Assembly: GCA_037447655.1 (NCBI GenBank)
Contig: JBBHKE010002414.1
Span: forward strand, 62,001-126,000
DNA length: 64,000 bases
Reading direction: 5' to 3'
Source of the DNA: Zygnema cylindricum
Taxonomy: Eukaryota > Streptophyta > Zygnematophyceae > Zygnematales > Zygnemataceae
Within the stretch, counting starts at the first letter, position 1. Each line of letters begins with the position of its first letter. Shown in pieces: positions 24,069 to 36,189 of this stretch. The notes beneath the pieces are model-generated. The model made no database searches. It saw only the letters and a list, made by a program, of their open reading frames with translations, and was not told the DNA's origin. Both the position numbers and the translations under genes were made by a program.

Positions 24069-25153
24069 TGAAACTGTGAGACCTCCATAAGTCCTCAGAG
24101 TGGACAGCTCCCAAAATGCCTCTAGGATAACCCTGACCCCTTTTTGTTTCAGCAACAATAACTGTCACCCTGGCAAACAAAAACTCTAACCACCTTCACC
24201 CCTGTGAAGGAAAGACTCCCCTGAGTCGATAGCAAAAAAAATCTCTGAATTTGCTCCCCTGAGCAGTAAGTTATGGAGGGTCAAAGTTGACCTTTTGTAC
24301 AGAAGCTCTCTAAGAGAGAGGGTCCTATCTACCAATTTTTTCTAAGTCTTATCTCTCTCACAAACTTTATCTACTGATGTACAAACCAATCATATTACTC
24401 TTAGGTACACAAAATAAGTTGCCGGTTTACTTTTTGTACGAATACTGTACGACATGGCCTAAATGTCGACACGTGGTATATCCGGATTCGCTCCCTTAAT
24501 CCGTGAAGATGCCGCGATCACATGTCTTTCTGCCACGTGTTATCCGATGTGGCGATGACTTAAAAGCGCCAAAATCCTCTTCCACGATCTCGACATTCAT
24601 TCCGGCCGTCCGATTAAATGCATATTTAATAGTAGCCGTAATAAATACCTGCACATTATTCGTTTCGCTATCGAAACAAATGCGCGGTACTTGTTCGTTG
24701 TCCGTACCTTAATCCGTACTTTTACATAACTGGATCTATGTATCCCGTAAACAGTTGCAGTTAAATGAATTATCCTACGTAATTATATTTAAATAAATGT
24801 CAAACCCAATACCATGTATCATTAGTCTTAGACTTAATGGTTAGGACTACTGGCTACCGACTATATATTATTCTGTAGGTATAAGGATCAAATCTTGTTT
24901 CTGACATCTACCCTTTTAGTAAATAAACTTATCGGTAAATAAACTGATCTATTTCCCGTAAATCTCTGGATAGCCTAGGCAGCTATGGCTCTACACCGTG
25001 AATCGTTATTAGCGTATAGAAATTATTAGTGTATATAATGATTTAGTGTCATTTACGCTAATTTGTGTATCAATACCATTTTCAAAAAAATGTTTTATTG
25101 TAATTTCTCCATAACGCTAGAAAATACTTAAAAAGAAACCATCAATTTCTGCA
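24069..25153 (-). repeat. 3' LTR of Copia-1
   Basis: Aligns with 29481-30532 along most of its length. A segment near 24992-25120 is replaced by MITE-like sequence, where the 5' LTR instead has AGCTTCCACCCAACTTC and following bases. Confidence 0.88.
24992..25120 (+). mobile_element. Stowaway-like MITE end inside the Copia-1 3' LTR
   Basis: Begins TACACCGTGAATCGTTATTAG, the left terminus of the MITE family, then TTAGTGTATATAATG and ATTTACGCTAATTTG. The sequence is absent from the other LTR of the same element, so it arrived after Copia-1. The right terminus is not recognisable and adjoining LTR sequence is missing. Confidence 0.55.
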
Positions 25154-25183
25154 CTCTCCTTATTTTCTAGTCAATCTTTAATT

Positions 25184-28100
25184 TTAGACCACACTTCTTT
25201 TGCAGAAAATTAGCTTAGGGGAAGGCACACGTTTGGTCATCATATCTGCTACCATCTCGCTATCTGGTCGGTAATCTAAACTTATTATTTTGAATTCTAC
25301 TTTTTCTCTAACAAAGCTAAGTCTAATGTCCATGTATTTGGCTTTAAATTGATGTTTAGGATTGGCAGAAATAGCGATTGCTGCCTGATTATCACAAAAA
25401 AAATTATGCACACCACTCTTAAGGTGACCTAGCTCACCAAGCAAAGACTTGACCCACATCAATTCTTTTAGAGTAGAGCAAGATGCCATGTACTCAGCCT
25501 CCATGGTGGACTGAGCAATAACCTTTTGTTGTTTGCTACTCCAACAGCAAGCCCCATCACCCATATATAATACATATCCAGAAGTACATCTCTTCATCGG
25601 AGCATCACCATAACTGGCATCACTCCAAGTGGTGATGTCAGTATTCTCCCCACCCAAATGCAACCATAGATCCCTAGTTCCTATCAAATATCTAAGAACT
25701 CTCTTAGCTGCCTCCCAATCCCTCTTAGTGGGAGCATTTAGACTTCTACTCAGCACTCCTACTGGTGCAGCTAAATCTGGCCGGGAACAATTCATAATAC
25801 AGATTAGACTTCCCACTACTTGCATGTAAGGAATAGTTTACATGAACTTTTGTTCTTTAGGAGATAATTTCTCGTCTAAGACTATGACTCCTTCTTCCTC
25901 ACTCCCCTCACTTCCCTTCTTTAACTCCATTGGAGTTGTACAACTATTAGCTTTTATCCATCTGAAATTTTTCAAGCATGTTCCCTATTGCTTCCTTTTG
26001 AGTCAATCTTATAATCTTTCTTTATCGGTCTCTTTCTACTAAAATTCCCAAAATATATTTTGCCTCCCCCATATCCTTCATTTCAAATCTCCCTTTAAGA
26101 TCGGTTTTCATTTTATAAATTTTTTCCATTGATTTACTTAAAACAAGCAAATCATCAACATAAATTGCAATAAATAAAACACCTTTCTCATCTTCAAAAA
26201 CATAGATTGAGTGATCTGAGCTGATCTGGATATATCCTCGACCGGTAAGAAACTCATCAAGCTTCTTATTCCACTGTTGAGGCGCCTGTTTCAAACCATA
26301 AAGAGATTTGATTAGCTTCATCCACAAATCCTTCGGGTTGTCGCATGAAGATCTCCTCTTCCAATTCTCCATTCAAAAAGGCTGTCTTGATGTCCATCTG
26401 GTGCACCTCCATGTCTTCCGCAGCTGCCGGACTGAAAAGTATGCGGACGAAGGGAAATCTGACCACCGAGCAAAGGTTTCCTCGTAGTCAATTCCCTTCT
26501 TTTGTGTAAATCCCTTTGCCACTAATCGTGCCTTATAACGCTCAATTGTGTTATCCGTGTTAAGTTTTAATTTGAAAACCCACTTATAACCGATTGGTTT
26601 TCGGTTAGGTGGACAATCCACCAGCTCCCAAGTATCTGCTGCCATAATTGAGGCCATCTCCTCATTGATGGTTGTCTTCCACTGGTTCTTTTCTGGGCAA
26701 GTCATCGCCTTTCCATAAGTCTGAGGTTCATCTTGATGAGATAGTTTTGTTACCTTGTTATTAACCTATTTTTCGTGCAATCTTTTGCTACTTCTCCTTC
26801 CCCCCTGAAAATCTGTGGCCTGAATAGATGGTTCTCGTGAATTCTTTCGAACAATCTCGGCTTCTTCCCTGTCCCTTGATTCCGAATCAGTTTTCACCAC
26901 GTCTTCCGCTTCGGGTAGAGTTGTCACTGGAGTTTCCACAGCTGAGTTTTTTTCAGTCTGATTTGTACCTGCAAGAATGTTATCTTCTCTAAAACTTGGA
27001 TAGTTTGGAAGTTCAAAGTCATCGGAATTTTCTGACTCAAATCTGATTTTTACTGACTTTGTATACTTGAAGGGATCCACGGACTTTCCTTCATCCATAA
27101 CTACTAGATGCTTTAGGAAGATTATATCTTCCCTTTTTATATCATAAACTCTATATCCTTCAACATCCTCATCATATCCTAATAAGTATCCCGGTTTTCC
27201 TTTAAGATCTAGCTTCGAATTAGACCGATCTGTATCTAGACTGAATACTTGACTGCCGAAAACCTTCAAGTGAGATTTGTCTGGTTTCCGACCAGTCCAT
27301 CTCTCATAAGGTGTTTGATCTTTTATAGCTGAAGTAAGAACTCTATTTTTGAGGTAATTAGCACAGTTCATTGCTTCGGCCCAAAACCTTTTTCCTATCT
27401 TCTTGTCCGACAACATACTTCTAGCACTATCACTTAGTGTCCTATTTAATCTTTCAGTTACCCCATTCTGTTCTGGGTTTTTTGGAACTGTCTTTTGGTG
27501 TTGGACTCCATATTCCCTCATAAAATCCTCAAACTGGTTAGAAGTATACTGTCCACCATTGTCACTCCTTACTCTCTTGATTGGAGTTTCATAGAGTTTT
27601 TCGCTCCATGCTTTATATTGTCTAAAACAATCCTAAGCCTCTGACTTGTTTTTCAAAAAATACACTGTAGAATACCGAGACCAATCATCATTGATAGTCA
27701 TCATTAATCTCTTCCCCCCGGGTGAGGGCACTTTAGCCGGTCCCCAAATATCTGTGTGTACTAAATCTAGAATTTTTTCTCCCTTATAGGTGGCTGTTTT
27801 GGGAAAGGGTAATCTGTGTGCTTTACCTTGAGCACATCCACTAGAATCACTTATATTATCACTCTTACTGAATTGAATCCCCTTCCACTACTCTCATCTT
27901 TTTCATCTCTCTTAACTTATCTAGATTCACATGCCCAAGCCTCTTATGCCACAACATTATATCATGAACACCAGAATAATAAAGTTTCTTCTTTTCATTG
28001 CTTAAAATCATTCTAAACATCCCTTGGCTACCTTTTTCAGCAGTAAAATAAACTTCCTCCTCAAAACTAGCAGTATAGACTCATTTCCTATTCCTAGTAT

Positions 28101-29416
28101 CAAAACCCTTGTCATCTAATACAGACGTAGAGATGAGGTTTTTGTTCAGCTCCGGGATAAACAATACATTAGAGAATGTAACTATGGATGTCTTTCCTTC
28201 TACTAACACTTTTTGATCTACCGATCCTACAAGAGTAGGAGTGACTATCCTCCCATCCTCGTACTCTATCTGTACGATGGGAATCTTTCTTATCTTAGTG
28301 AACAGGTGTTTATCTTTACACATGTGCATGGATGCACCTGAGTCTACAATCCAGCCTGCTTCACCTTTCAATCCACCGAAAGCACATTTCTGCTTTCGTG
28401 GAATTTTGACTTCGTTTTTTGCTTCCCACTCCTCATCCAATATGAGTTCATCGTCCTCGGCCTCGGATTCTGCCTCATGTACCTGTGTCACAAGGGCCTT
28501 TTTCTTTCCTCTTGGGGGTCCACCAGTTTGCCCCTCCTTTAACCGCAGCTTGGTTAACTTAGTGCATTCAGCCATATAGTGCCCGGGTTTTTTACAAAAA
28601 TGGCACAAACCCTTGGGAGTCCTTGGTCCGAACTCCTCTGTATAATTTTTCTGCCCCTTCCTTGATAATTTCCAACCTGTTTCCTGGAGTCATTTTTCCG
28701 CCAATCGGTCCTTGCTGCCAAAGCTTGCCCACTCTTTCCTCCCCTTTGGATCTCAATCGTACTCTCCGAACGAGAATCATCCCTACCACTGAATTATATA
28801 TCCACCTTGAGTCCTCCTAGTCCTACACGCGGTTGACTATTTTGTCGAACTCATCGGGTTACTTCATCAGTAAACAGTTAACCTTTTCCATTTCGCTAAA
28901 TATTTTTCCAGCACTCTCCAGTTCCATGAAAAGTGTAGCAAGCTCATTGCAAAAATCCAACATCTTCCCTGCACTGTATACATACTCCTTAATTTTCAGA
29001 TCAGCGAATTGTTGTTGTTGAATTGTACCATTTAGGTACATCTCTATGAGAGCCGCCCAAAGATCGGATGCCCTCTCTACCTGCAAATGGGGAGATGCAA
29101 GTCCTTGAGTAAGATGGCGAAGGATGAAGTGCTTAGCCGCCATACTGTTTTGGTCCCAAGTATCGATATCATTCTCCTCATTCCTCGGAATAGGTGACAT
29201 GAATGCCCAACCGGTTGCTATTAGTGTGACCGTCTCCTTCTCCTTTCCTTTGTCCACCGCCTCCCCTTTCTTTCTCTCCTCCGTTGAACATGGATCTGCA
29301 TTTCTAGTGAATTTGCCTCCTGTAAACCCTGGAGGTATCCCAAGATTTAAGGAACGCCTCACCCGTCCACTCACTATTCCCCAAAATCGTTTCTCACATA
29401 GAGCTCTTCTCATCAT
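25184..29416 (-). pseudogene. Copia-1 gag-pol, frameshifted
   Basis: In order on the minus strand: gag (29416-28859, ending in a stop after EKVNCLLMK), the zinc knuckle CHFCKKPGHYMAEC (about 28605) and protease with intact DSGAS (about 28340). Then come a degraded pre-integrase zone (28080-27522) and integrase (27521-26766, with PEQNGVTERLNRTL and GKPGYLLGYDED). RT has RYKARLVAKGFTQKKG at about 26540, YGLKQAPQQW, and IYVDDLLVLS at about 26150. RNase H (25825-25184) has TMEAEYMA and FCDNQAAIAIS. Breaks lie after gag, around 28600, after the protease, at about 26460 (following YEETFA) and between RT and RNase H. The domain order PR-INT-RT-RH defines Copia (Pseudoviridae-type). Confidence 0.93.
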
Positions 29417-29462
29417 ACTTTCCCATTATATGAAGCTAACTTCATTTAATATGGGTACCCTA

Positions 29463-29480
29463 GATGGTGGCCCCATAACT
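29463..29480 (-). other. Copia-1 primer-binding site
   Basis: On the minus strand reads AGTTATGGGGCCACCATC directly after the LTR end TTGCA. GTTATGGG and CCACCA match the initiator tRNA-Met anticodon arm complement with one inserted/changed base. Confidence 0.65.
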
Positions 29481-30532
29481 TGCAACTGTGAGACCTCCAT
29501 AGGCCCTCAGAGTAGGCTGCTCACACGGAGTCTCTAAGATAACCCTGACCCATTTTTGTTTCAGCAAGAATAACTGCCACCTTGGCAGACAAAAACTGTG
29601 ACCACCTTCATCCTTGTGAAAGCATGACTTTACTCAGTCGATAGCAAAAAGAATCACTGATTTTGCTCCCCTGAGCAGTGAGTTATGGAGGGTCAAAGTT
29701 GACCTTTTGTACAGAAGCTCTCTAAGAGAGAGGGTCCTATCTACCAATTTTTTCTAAGTCCTGTCTCTCTCACAAACTTTATCTACTGATGTACGGACCA
29801 ATCATATTACTCTTCCGTACACAAAATTACAGCAATCGTTGTACTTTTTGTACGAATATTGTACGACATGGCCTAAATGTCGACACGTGGTATATCAGGA
29901 TTCGCTTCCTTAATCCCCAGAGATGCCGCGATCTAATGTCTTTTTGCCACGTGTCATCTGATGTGGCGATGACCGAAAATCGCCAAAATCCTCTTCCACG
30001 ATCTCGGCATTCATTCCGGCCGTCCGATTAAATGCATATTTAATCGTAGCCGTAATAAATACTTGCACGGTATTTATTTCGCTATCGAAACAAATGCGAG
30101 GTACTTGTTCGTTGTCCGTACCTTAATCCGTACTTTTACACAACTGGAGCTATGTATCCCGTAAACATTTGCAGTTAAATGAATTATCCTACGTAATTAT
30201 ATTTAAATATATATACAACCCAATACCATGTATCATTAGTCTTAGACTTAACGGTTAGGACTACCGGCTACCGGCTATCTATTATTCCGTAGGTACCAGG
30301 ATCAAATCTTGGTTTTGACATCTACCCTTTTAGTAAAGAAACTTATCGGTAAATAAACTAATATATTTCCCGTAAATCTTTGGATAGCGTAGGCAGCCAT
30401 GGCTCTAGCTTCCACCCAACTTCATAGTGACTGCAACAAGTGTGGGAGTTGGAGAGAGAAGTTAGAGATAGACTGCCTTGGCTTCTTTCTGTATTTTAAT
30501 TTAGACTTAAAAAGGAACCATCAATTTCTACA
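29481..30532 (-). repeat. 5' LTR of Copia-1
   Basis: On the minus strand starts TGTAGAAATTGATGG and ends CACAGTTGCA, about 1052 bp. It carries repeated TAC/GTA-rich words such as GTACAAAAAGTAC and the ACACGTGG box shared with other LTRs here. Confidence 0.9.
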
Positions 30533-33500
30533 TATCCATGTTAGATTTTCCTTTCAAATTTGGGTATCTTTTGTAAACAAATAGAAGAGTGGGTCATTTC
30601 AGTAGCAACAGGTGGCAAAAAATATGATTTCAGCTTATACTTACAAGGGAGGAAGTATGAATCATTATTGCAATGACTTAGGAGAATTATTTGGGGAACT
30701 AGAGAGCGCAGGTAACTCATGGTTTGAGAGACAAAGAGTAAATATATTGATAATGAAACTACCTGAAGAGTTTGAGATTATCATTAATTGGTTGGAAGAT
30801 CTATGTGATAGCAATTTGAATTTGGATGATACAGAAGGGATGATTTCAGTGAAAGAGAGTAGCATAGACCTTACGAGACGAAGTCGGGGTGTTCAAGCAT
30901 TGGTTGCACGATTTGATTAGCGGAAGCGTGGTGAGGAAAAGGGAAAGGATCCTTATCCAAAATTTGGAGGAAAAGGTGAAGGAGGTGGCAAATTTGATCG
31001 ATAGGGGAGAGGAGCTCCTCGAGGTGGACTATGTCACTTCTGCAAGAAAATGGGACATTATATGGCAGATTGTGTCAAGCTTACGGATCTCCGACTGAAA
31101 GATGGACAAGGTTCCTCTAGAGACGGAGGAAAAAAAAAGGCTTTTTTGACTCAAGATCATGACGAGGAAGAAGATGAAGCAACCGAATCGGAAGATGAGC
31201 TTGAGGAGCTTCTTTTTAAACGAAAAACCACTAAGAAACATGTAGACATTCTACGAAAAAAAAATGTGCTTACGGAAGTAAGACGGACCCACGTGAGGAT
31301 GGGTGGTTCATAGACTTAGGGGCTTCAATGCATATGTGTAATGATAAGAGGTGTTTACTAAATTAAGAAAAATTCCAACAGTTGAGATAGAGTATGGAGA
31401 TGGTAGAGTAGAAACCATAAGTTTTGTTGGATTGGTTAATTTAAGAGTTATAGTTGATGGAAAGCTTCAATTGTAACACTCTTTGATGTTCTTTACATTC
31501 CACAGCTTAGCAAGAATCTTGTCTTAACCGCTGTTCTAGATGAAAAAGAGATCAAAACTGGAACTAAGAAATGAATCTTCACAACTAGCTTTGATAATGA
31601 GGTTTATTTTATAGATGAAAAGGGTAGTCAAAGAATGTTCAAAATTGTACTTTGCAATGAAAAAGGTGTTCTCTACTCGTGTGGAAGTGATATGATGCTT
31701 TGGCACAAGAGGTCGGGGCATGTGAATCTAGATAGATTAAAGAAAATGAAGAAAAAATAAATTGAGTTTCGAGTGGATGGAATTGAGTTTCGAGATGATG
31801 AGACCTCAGATGATAGGAGTGGATGTGCCCAAGGGAAGATTCATAGATTCCCATTTCCAAAGGCATCCACATTTAGAAGAGAGAAAGTATTAGACCTGGT
31901 TCACACTGATGTTTGGGGACCAGCTAGGTATGCTTCACATGTGGGGAAAAGATGGATGCTAACCATTAAAAATAATTGGTCTAGATACACCAAGGTATAT
32001 TTTTTTAGACATAAGTCAGAGGTACTAAGATGTTTCAAATAATACAAAGTATGGAGTGAAAAATTACATGAAACCTCAATTAAAGAGATAAGAAGTGATA
32101 ATGGGAAAGAGTACACCTCAAATGAATTTGAAGAATTTCTTAAAGAAGAAGGAATCCATCATGAGAAAACTGTTCTTTATAATCTGGAACAAAATGGAGT
32201 AGCAGAAAATGTGAATAGAAATTTAGGAGATATGTCCAAAAAATGCTAACTGATAAAAGAATACGATTGCAATTTTTGGCTGAGTCTATGAACTATGCCA
32301 ACTTCATCAAAAATAGAGTGCTATCTCCGGCAAATAACGAGGAAACTCTGTATGAAAGGTGGACTGGAAAAAAACTAGATTTGTCTAGTTTGAGAGTGTT
32401 CGGAAGTCAAGTTTACAGTTTGGATTCCGATAAGACTAAATGGAAGTTAGACTCAAGAGGGAAACCAGGATATCTTGTAGGATATGATGAGAACACAAAA
32501 GGACATCGAGTGTATGACTTGAAAAATAAAGATATTATTTCGGTAAAACACATAGTGGTGATCAATGAAGTAAAGTATATTGATCCATTCAAAGATAACA
32601 AAGAAGTCAAAATCAGATTTCAACCGGGTCAGTTTTTTGACTTTGACTTCGGAAATGAAGAGAAGGAAGACAAGGAGAAGGAAAAATTTGCAGATATACC
32701 AAAGGAGGAGGACGGAAAGACAACATCCGAGGAAATGCCACAATACGAAATGGAAACTAACGAGGAACTTGATCAAACACTGGAATTGGAAGATATGGGA
32801 GTTGAAAATCTTCTTAAACAAAACCCGAGATGCCTTCCATACCGGCGTCAGATTTTGAAAGAGGAAGAAGTAGTAAACGGCTTGAAGAAAGACAAGTAAA
32901 TAACCAACTCACAAAGATGTCTCACCTAGATGAACCTCAGACATACTTAGAGGCCATAAATACCGCAGAAAGCAGACGGTAGATCACTACCATCAATGAA
33001 GAAATGGCTTCCATCATGGAAGCCAAACATAAGAGTTGGTAGACTCTCCATCGGACCAAAAACCAATTAGACGTAAGTGGGTTTTTAAGCTTAAACTAAA
33101 CCCAAATAATACTATTCAAAGATATAAAGCTAGGTTGGTTGTTAAAGGTTATACTCAGAAAGAAGGAATAGACTATGAAGAAACCTTTGCGCCGGTAGTC
33201 AGATTTTTCCCTTTGTCGGAATCCTCTTAAGTTTAGCCTCAGCAGAGGATATGGAAATACACCAGTTGATTATTAAGATCCCCTTCTTACACAGAGAGTT
33301 GGAAGAAGAAATCTACATGAGGCAATTGGAAGGATTTGTGGAAAGTGGAGAATAAAACAAGGTGTGCAAACTGATAAAATCACTTTATGGCCTTAAGCAA
33401 GCCTCGCGGCAATCGAACATAAAATTGGACGAATTTCTGACAAGTTTGGGATACATTAGAATAAGTTTATATCACTCCATATATATATATTTGAGGATGA

Positions 33501-34529
33501 AAATGGAGTGATATTTATTGCTATTTATGTTGATGATTTGTTAGTCTTAAGCTAGTCCTTAGATAAAATTAACAAAGTCAAACAAGATCTAAGAAGTCGG
33601 TTTGACATGAAAGATATCGGCAAGGCAAAATACAATTTGGGGATTCAAATGTAGAGGGATAGATGGGATAGAATTATAAGACTCACTCAGAAACAAGTTA
33701 TAGGTAACATGTTATAAAAGTTTCAGATGGAGAAAGCAAATGGGTGTACCACTCCCATGGATCTAAGGTAAGTATCGGATGGGAGTGAAGAGGGAGGGAT
33801 ATTGATTTTGAATGATGAGATGGATGAGGAAGAAAAGAGGTTTATGGAAGGAATTCCTTATCGGGAAATTGTACGCAGTTTAATTTACTTTATGAATTGT
33901 ACACGTCCGGACATAGCTGCGGCTATAGGTGTTCTCAGTAGAAGTCTTAATGAACATAGGAAAAGAGACTGGGAAGCAACCAAAAGAGTGATGAGATATT
34001 TGGTCGGAACAAGGAAATTATGGTTGCATTTGGGAGGGGAGCACACTCACATCACCACTTGGAGTGATGCCAGTTAGGGGGATATGCCTTTGAGACGATG
34101 TACAACTGGATATGTGTTGCAAATTAGATCTGGTGCATGCTGTTAGAGTAGCAAAGAGCAGAAAGTAGTTCCTCAGTCCACCTTGGAGGCTAAATACATG
34201 GCTTCCTGTGCTGCCACTAAAAAATTGATGTGGCTAAAATCTCTACTCGAAGAACGAGGGTTAATGAAATCTGGGACTCATAATGTCTTTTGTGATAATC
34301 AAGTTGCTATCTCTATCGCAGCTAATCTAAAACACCATTTCAAAGCTAAACATATGGTTATTAATCTTTGTCAAAGAGAAGGTTAAGAATAAAATAATTA
34401 AACTAGTTCATAAAAAAGATAAAGAGATGATTGCAGACATGATGACAAAACCAGTACATTCTCCTAAGTTAAAATTCTACAAATAAAATTGTGGACTTAA
34501 ATTAAAAGATGACTAAGAATTAAGGGAAG

Positions 34530-35427
34530 TGTTGAAAAGAAGTAATTAATATTCACTTCTTAATTTATAATCTATAGTGAAGAGAGAGAGAGAGTCACCA
34601 TGGCTGCCGCCATAGTCAGAAAGAAACAGGCAGACAGGCAGACAGATTGATAGATTACCAAAATGTTGCCCTACCCCAATTTTAACCAGGTATGCGAAGT
34701 ACTTCGTACACGTACGTCTTAACGATTATGGCGTTGACGAAACGATACACGTATTTATTTCGTTGTTTAATTAAAGTGTTACGCAAACGTCACTTTCATT
34801 AGAACAAACTAAAATTGACGAAACGACATCTATAGTCAAACGGCACTCGGTGACGCGAATCTAGCTGTGTAAAATACATGATTGGAAGGACGTCGTCGCC
34901 CCCGCCAAACCCGAATGAACCTTTGGCGTATTTCAAACATAGCAGCGCGCTGTACCACGTGGCACCACATCATTGGACGCCAAAAAGGATGGGAGAAGGA
35001 ACGATGGCTCCCATGTTGACAAGTGTCAACCAGAAGGCCATGTTGTACAATGGCCGTCCAAGAAGTACAACCGGCCACTGTACCTTCTTTTACTATACAC
35101 CCTTTTGATTGGCCTAAGGAAAACTAGTAGGTAGTTGTGAGTAGGAGTTAAGGGACTTAGCGTGTTTGGGGCGCCTCTCTCCAGGTGACCTTTTTTATTT
35201 ATATGCCATCTTTGGCCAGCCATAACTTACTGCTCAGGGGAGCAAATTCAGTGATTCTTTTTGCGTTTGACTCAAGGGAGTCTTGACCTCACAGGGGTGA
35301 GGATGGTCATTATATTTGTGTTCCTGGGGAGAACTTATTCAGTGGGAAAGTGAAAGGGGCAAATATTATCCTAGAGGTTTTATATAGGTTGCTCATTTTG
35401 TAGGTTAATGAAGACAACAAAATTTCA
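34530..35427 (+). repeat. 3' LTR of Copia-2
   Basis: Starts TGTTGAAAAG after a purine tract and ends AATTTCA. It is followed by the GGCGG target duplicate and the resumption of Copia-3 gag. Confidence 0.9.
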
Positions 35428-35432
35428 GGCGG

Positions 35433-35825
35433 CAAAACACTTAATACGCCGCCATCTTACTCAAGGAATTCCATCTCCTCGTTTGCAGGTTGAAAAGGCA
35501 TGAGATCTATAGGTGGCTCTCATGGAGATTTACCGAAGTGGTAAAATTCAGCAACAGTTGTTAGCTGATCAAAAATTAGATGCATATGTATACAAAGGGG
35601 GAAAGATGTTGGAATTTTGTAATGAGCTCGCAACACTTTTCATGGAGCTAGAGAGTGCTGGAAAAGTAGAAAATGAAAAGGAAAAGGTTAACTGCTTGCT
35701 CAGGAATTTACCCAATGAGTTCAAGAATATAGTTAACCGAGTGCAAGACTTGTCGGACTCAAGGTGGATATGGAATTTTGTGGTAGGGATGATTCTCGTT
35801 CGAGAGAATACAATAGAGTTCCGAC
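35433..35825 (+). pseudogene. Copia-3 gag, 3' part
   Basis: After the GGCGG duplicate the frame reads KHLIRRHLTQGIPSPRLQVE, then LMEIYRSGKIQQQLLADQK and KMLEFCNELATLFMELESAG. All are close to Copia-1 gag. It ends where gag is fused to LTR sequence at 35826. Confidence 0.85.
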
Positions 35826-36016
35826 GGGGAGCAATTTCAAAGAATTTTTTTTGCTATCGACTTTAGGGAGTCTTGTCTTCACACGGTGATGGTGGTTAGA
35901 GTTTTTGTCTGCCTAGGTGGCAGTTATTCTTGTTGAAACACAAAGGGGTCAGGGTTATCCTAAGGGCTACGTGTGAGCTTCCCATTCTGAGGACCTATAG
36001 AGGTCTCAAAATTGTA
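35826..36016 (+). repeat. 3' LTR remnant of Copia-3
   Basis: Begins in GGGGAGCAA and continues TTTTGCTATCGACTTTAGGG to TCAAAATTGTA, matching the last 190 bp of the Copia-3 5' LTR. Confidence 0.85.
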
Positions 36017-36061
36017 CAAGTGTGTACGGAGAAAATATTTTTTAAGTGGATAAAAACATTG

Positions 36062-36085
36062 ACACTTATAACGATTCACGCTGTA
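36062..36085. mobile_element. Isolated MITE terminus
   Basis: TTATAACGATTCACGCTGTA resembles the right terminus (TAATAACGATTCACGGTGTA) of the copy ending at 63426. No partner end is seen nearby. A loosely similar left end (TTGTTATTAGCGTCAA, about 21258) lies on the far side of the Copia block. Confidence 0.35.
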
Positions 36086-36189
36086 TAGTATATTTTTCTC
36101 TCTTTAAATATCCGGTATATGGCTAACTCGTCATGGATGTATAAGTTACGCATCGAGGGTTTCGAGATATTTGGCAATAATACGATAAG

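Larger units (their letters stand above)
24069..30532 (-). mobile_element. Copia-1: innermost, youngest-looking Copia element
   Basis: Lies in reverse orientation with both LTRs. The 5' LTR is 30532-29481 and the 3' LTR 25153-24069. The flanks TATGA (left) and TATCC (right) are an imperfect target duplication. Removing the element with one TATCC copy restores the host gag reading frame. A primer-binding site abuts the 5' LTR (29480-29463). The purine tract AATAAGGAGAG abuts the 3' LTR (25164-25154). The coding region is far better preserved than in Copia-2 but still has frameshifts. Confidence 0.92.
23727..34450 (+). pseudogene. Copia-2 gag-pol remnant (interrupted by Copia-1)
   Basis: The gag start encodes MEGEHFEKHLWGIVSGQI (from 23727). 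A later frame gives WNYKDKVAKLIILK up to the Copia-1 junction at 24068, and gag resumes at 30533 in the matching frame (FQIWVSFVNK). A CX2CX4HX4C zinc knuckle (CHFCKKMGHYMADC) is at about 31031-31072. The protease active site reads DLG instead of DSG (about 31310). Integrase blocks include TDVWGPA (about 31908) and SDNGKEY (about 32096). RT blocks [16 protein letters not shown] and YVDDLLVLS are at about 33120 and 33526. RNase H with FCDNQVAISIA lies at 33802-34386. Frame changes and in-frame stops occur throughout, so it is not functional. Confidence 0.88.
22763..35427 (+). mobile_element. Copia-2: middle element of the nest
   Basis: LTRs are 22763-23662 (900 bp) and 34530-35427 (898 bp), both starting TGTTGAAAAG and ending TTTCA. 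The 5-bp target duplication GGCGG is perfect (22758-22762 and 35428-35432), inside Copia-3 gag. The element is itself interrupted by Copia-1 at 24069-30532. The interior carries gag-protease-integrase-RT-RNaseH remnants with many stops. A purine tract (AAGGGAAG, 34522-34529) precedes the 3' LTR. Confidence 0.92.
21401..36016 (+). mobile_element. Copia-3: outermost element of the nested Copia block
   Basis: The 5' LTR is 21401-22398 and the 3' LTR remnant is 35826-36016. The flanking pentamers CAAAT (before 21401) and CAAGT (after 36016) differ at one base and are the likely target duplication. Only gag survives, split by Copia-2 at 22758-35432. The pol gene and most of the 3' LTR were lost in a deletion joining gag to the LTR at a GGGGAG microhomology (35826-35831). 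Its LTR family is the same as that of Copia-1. Confidence 0.85.
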
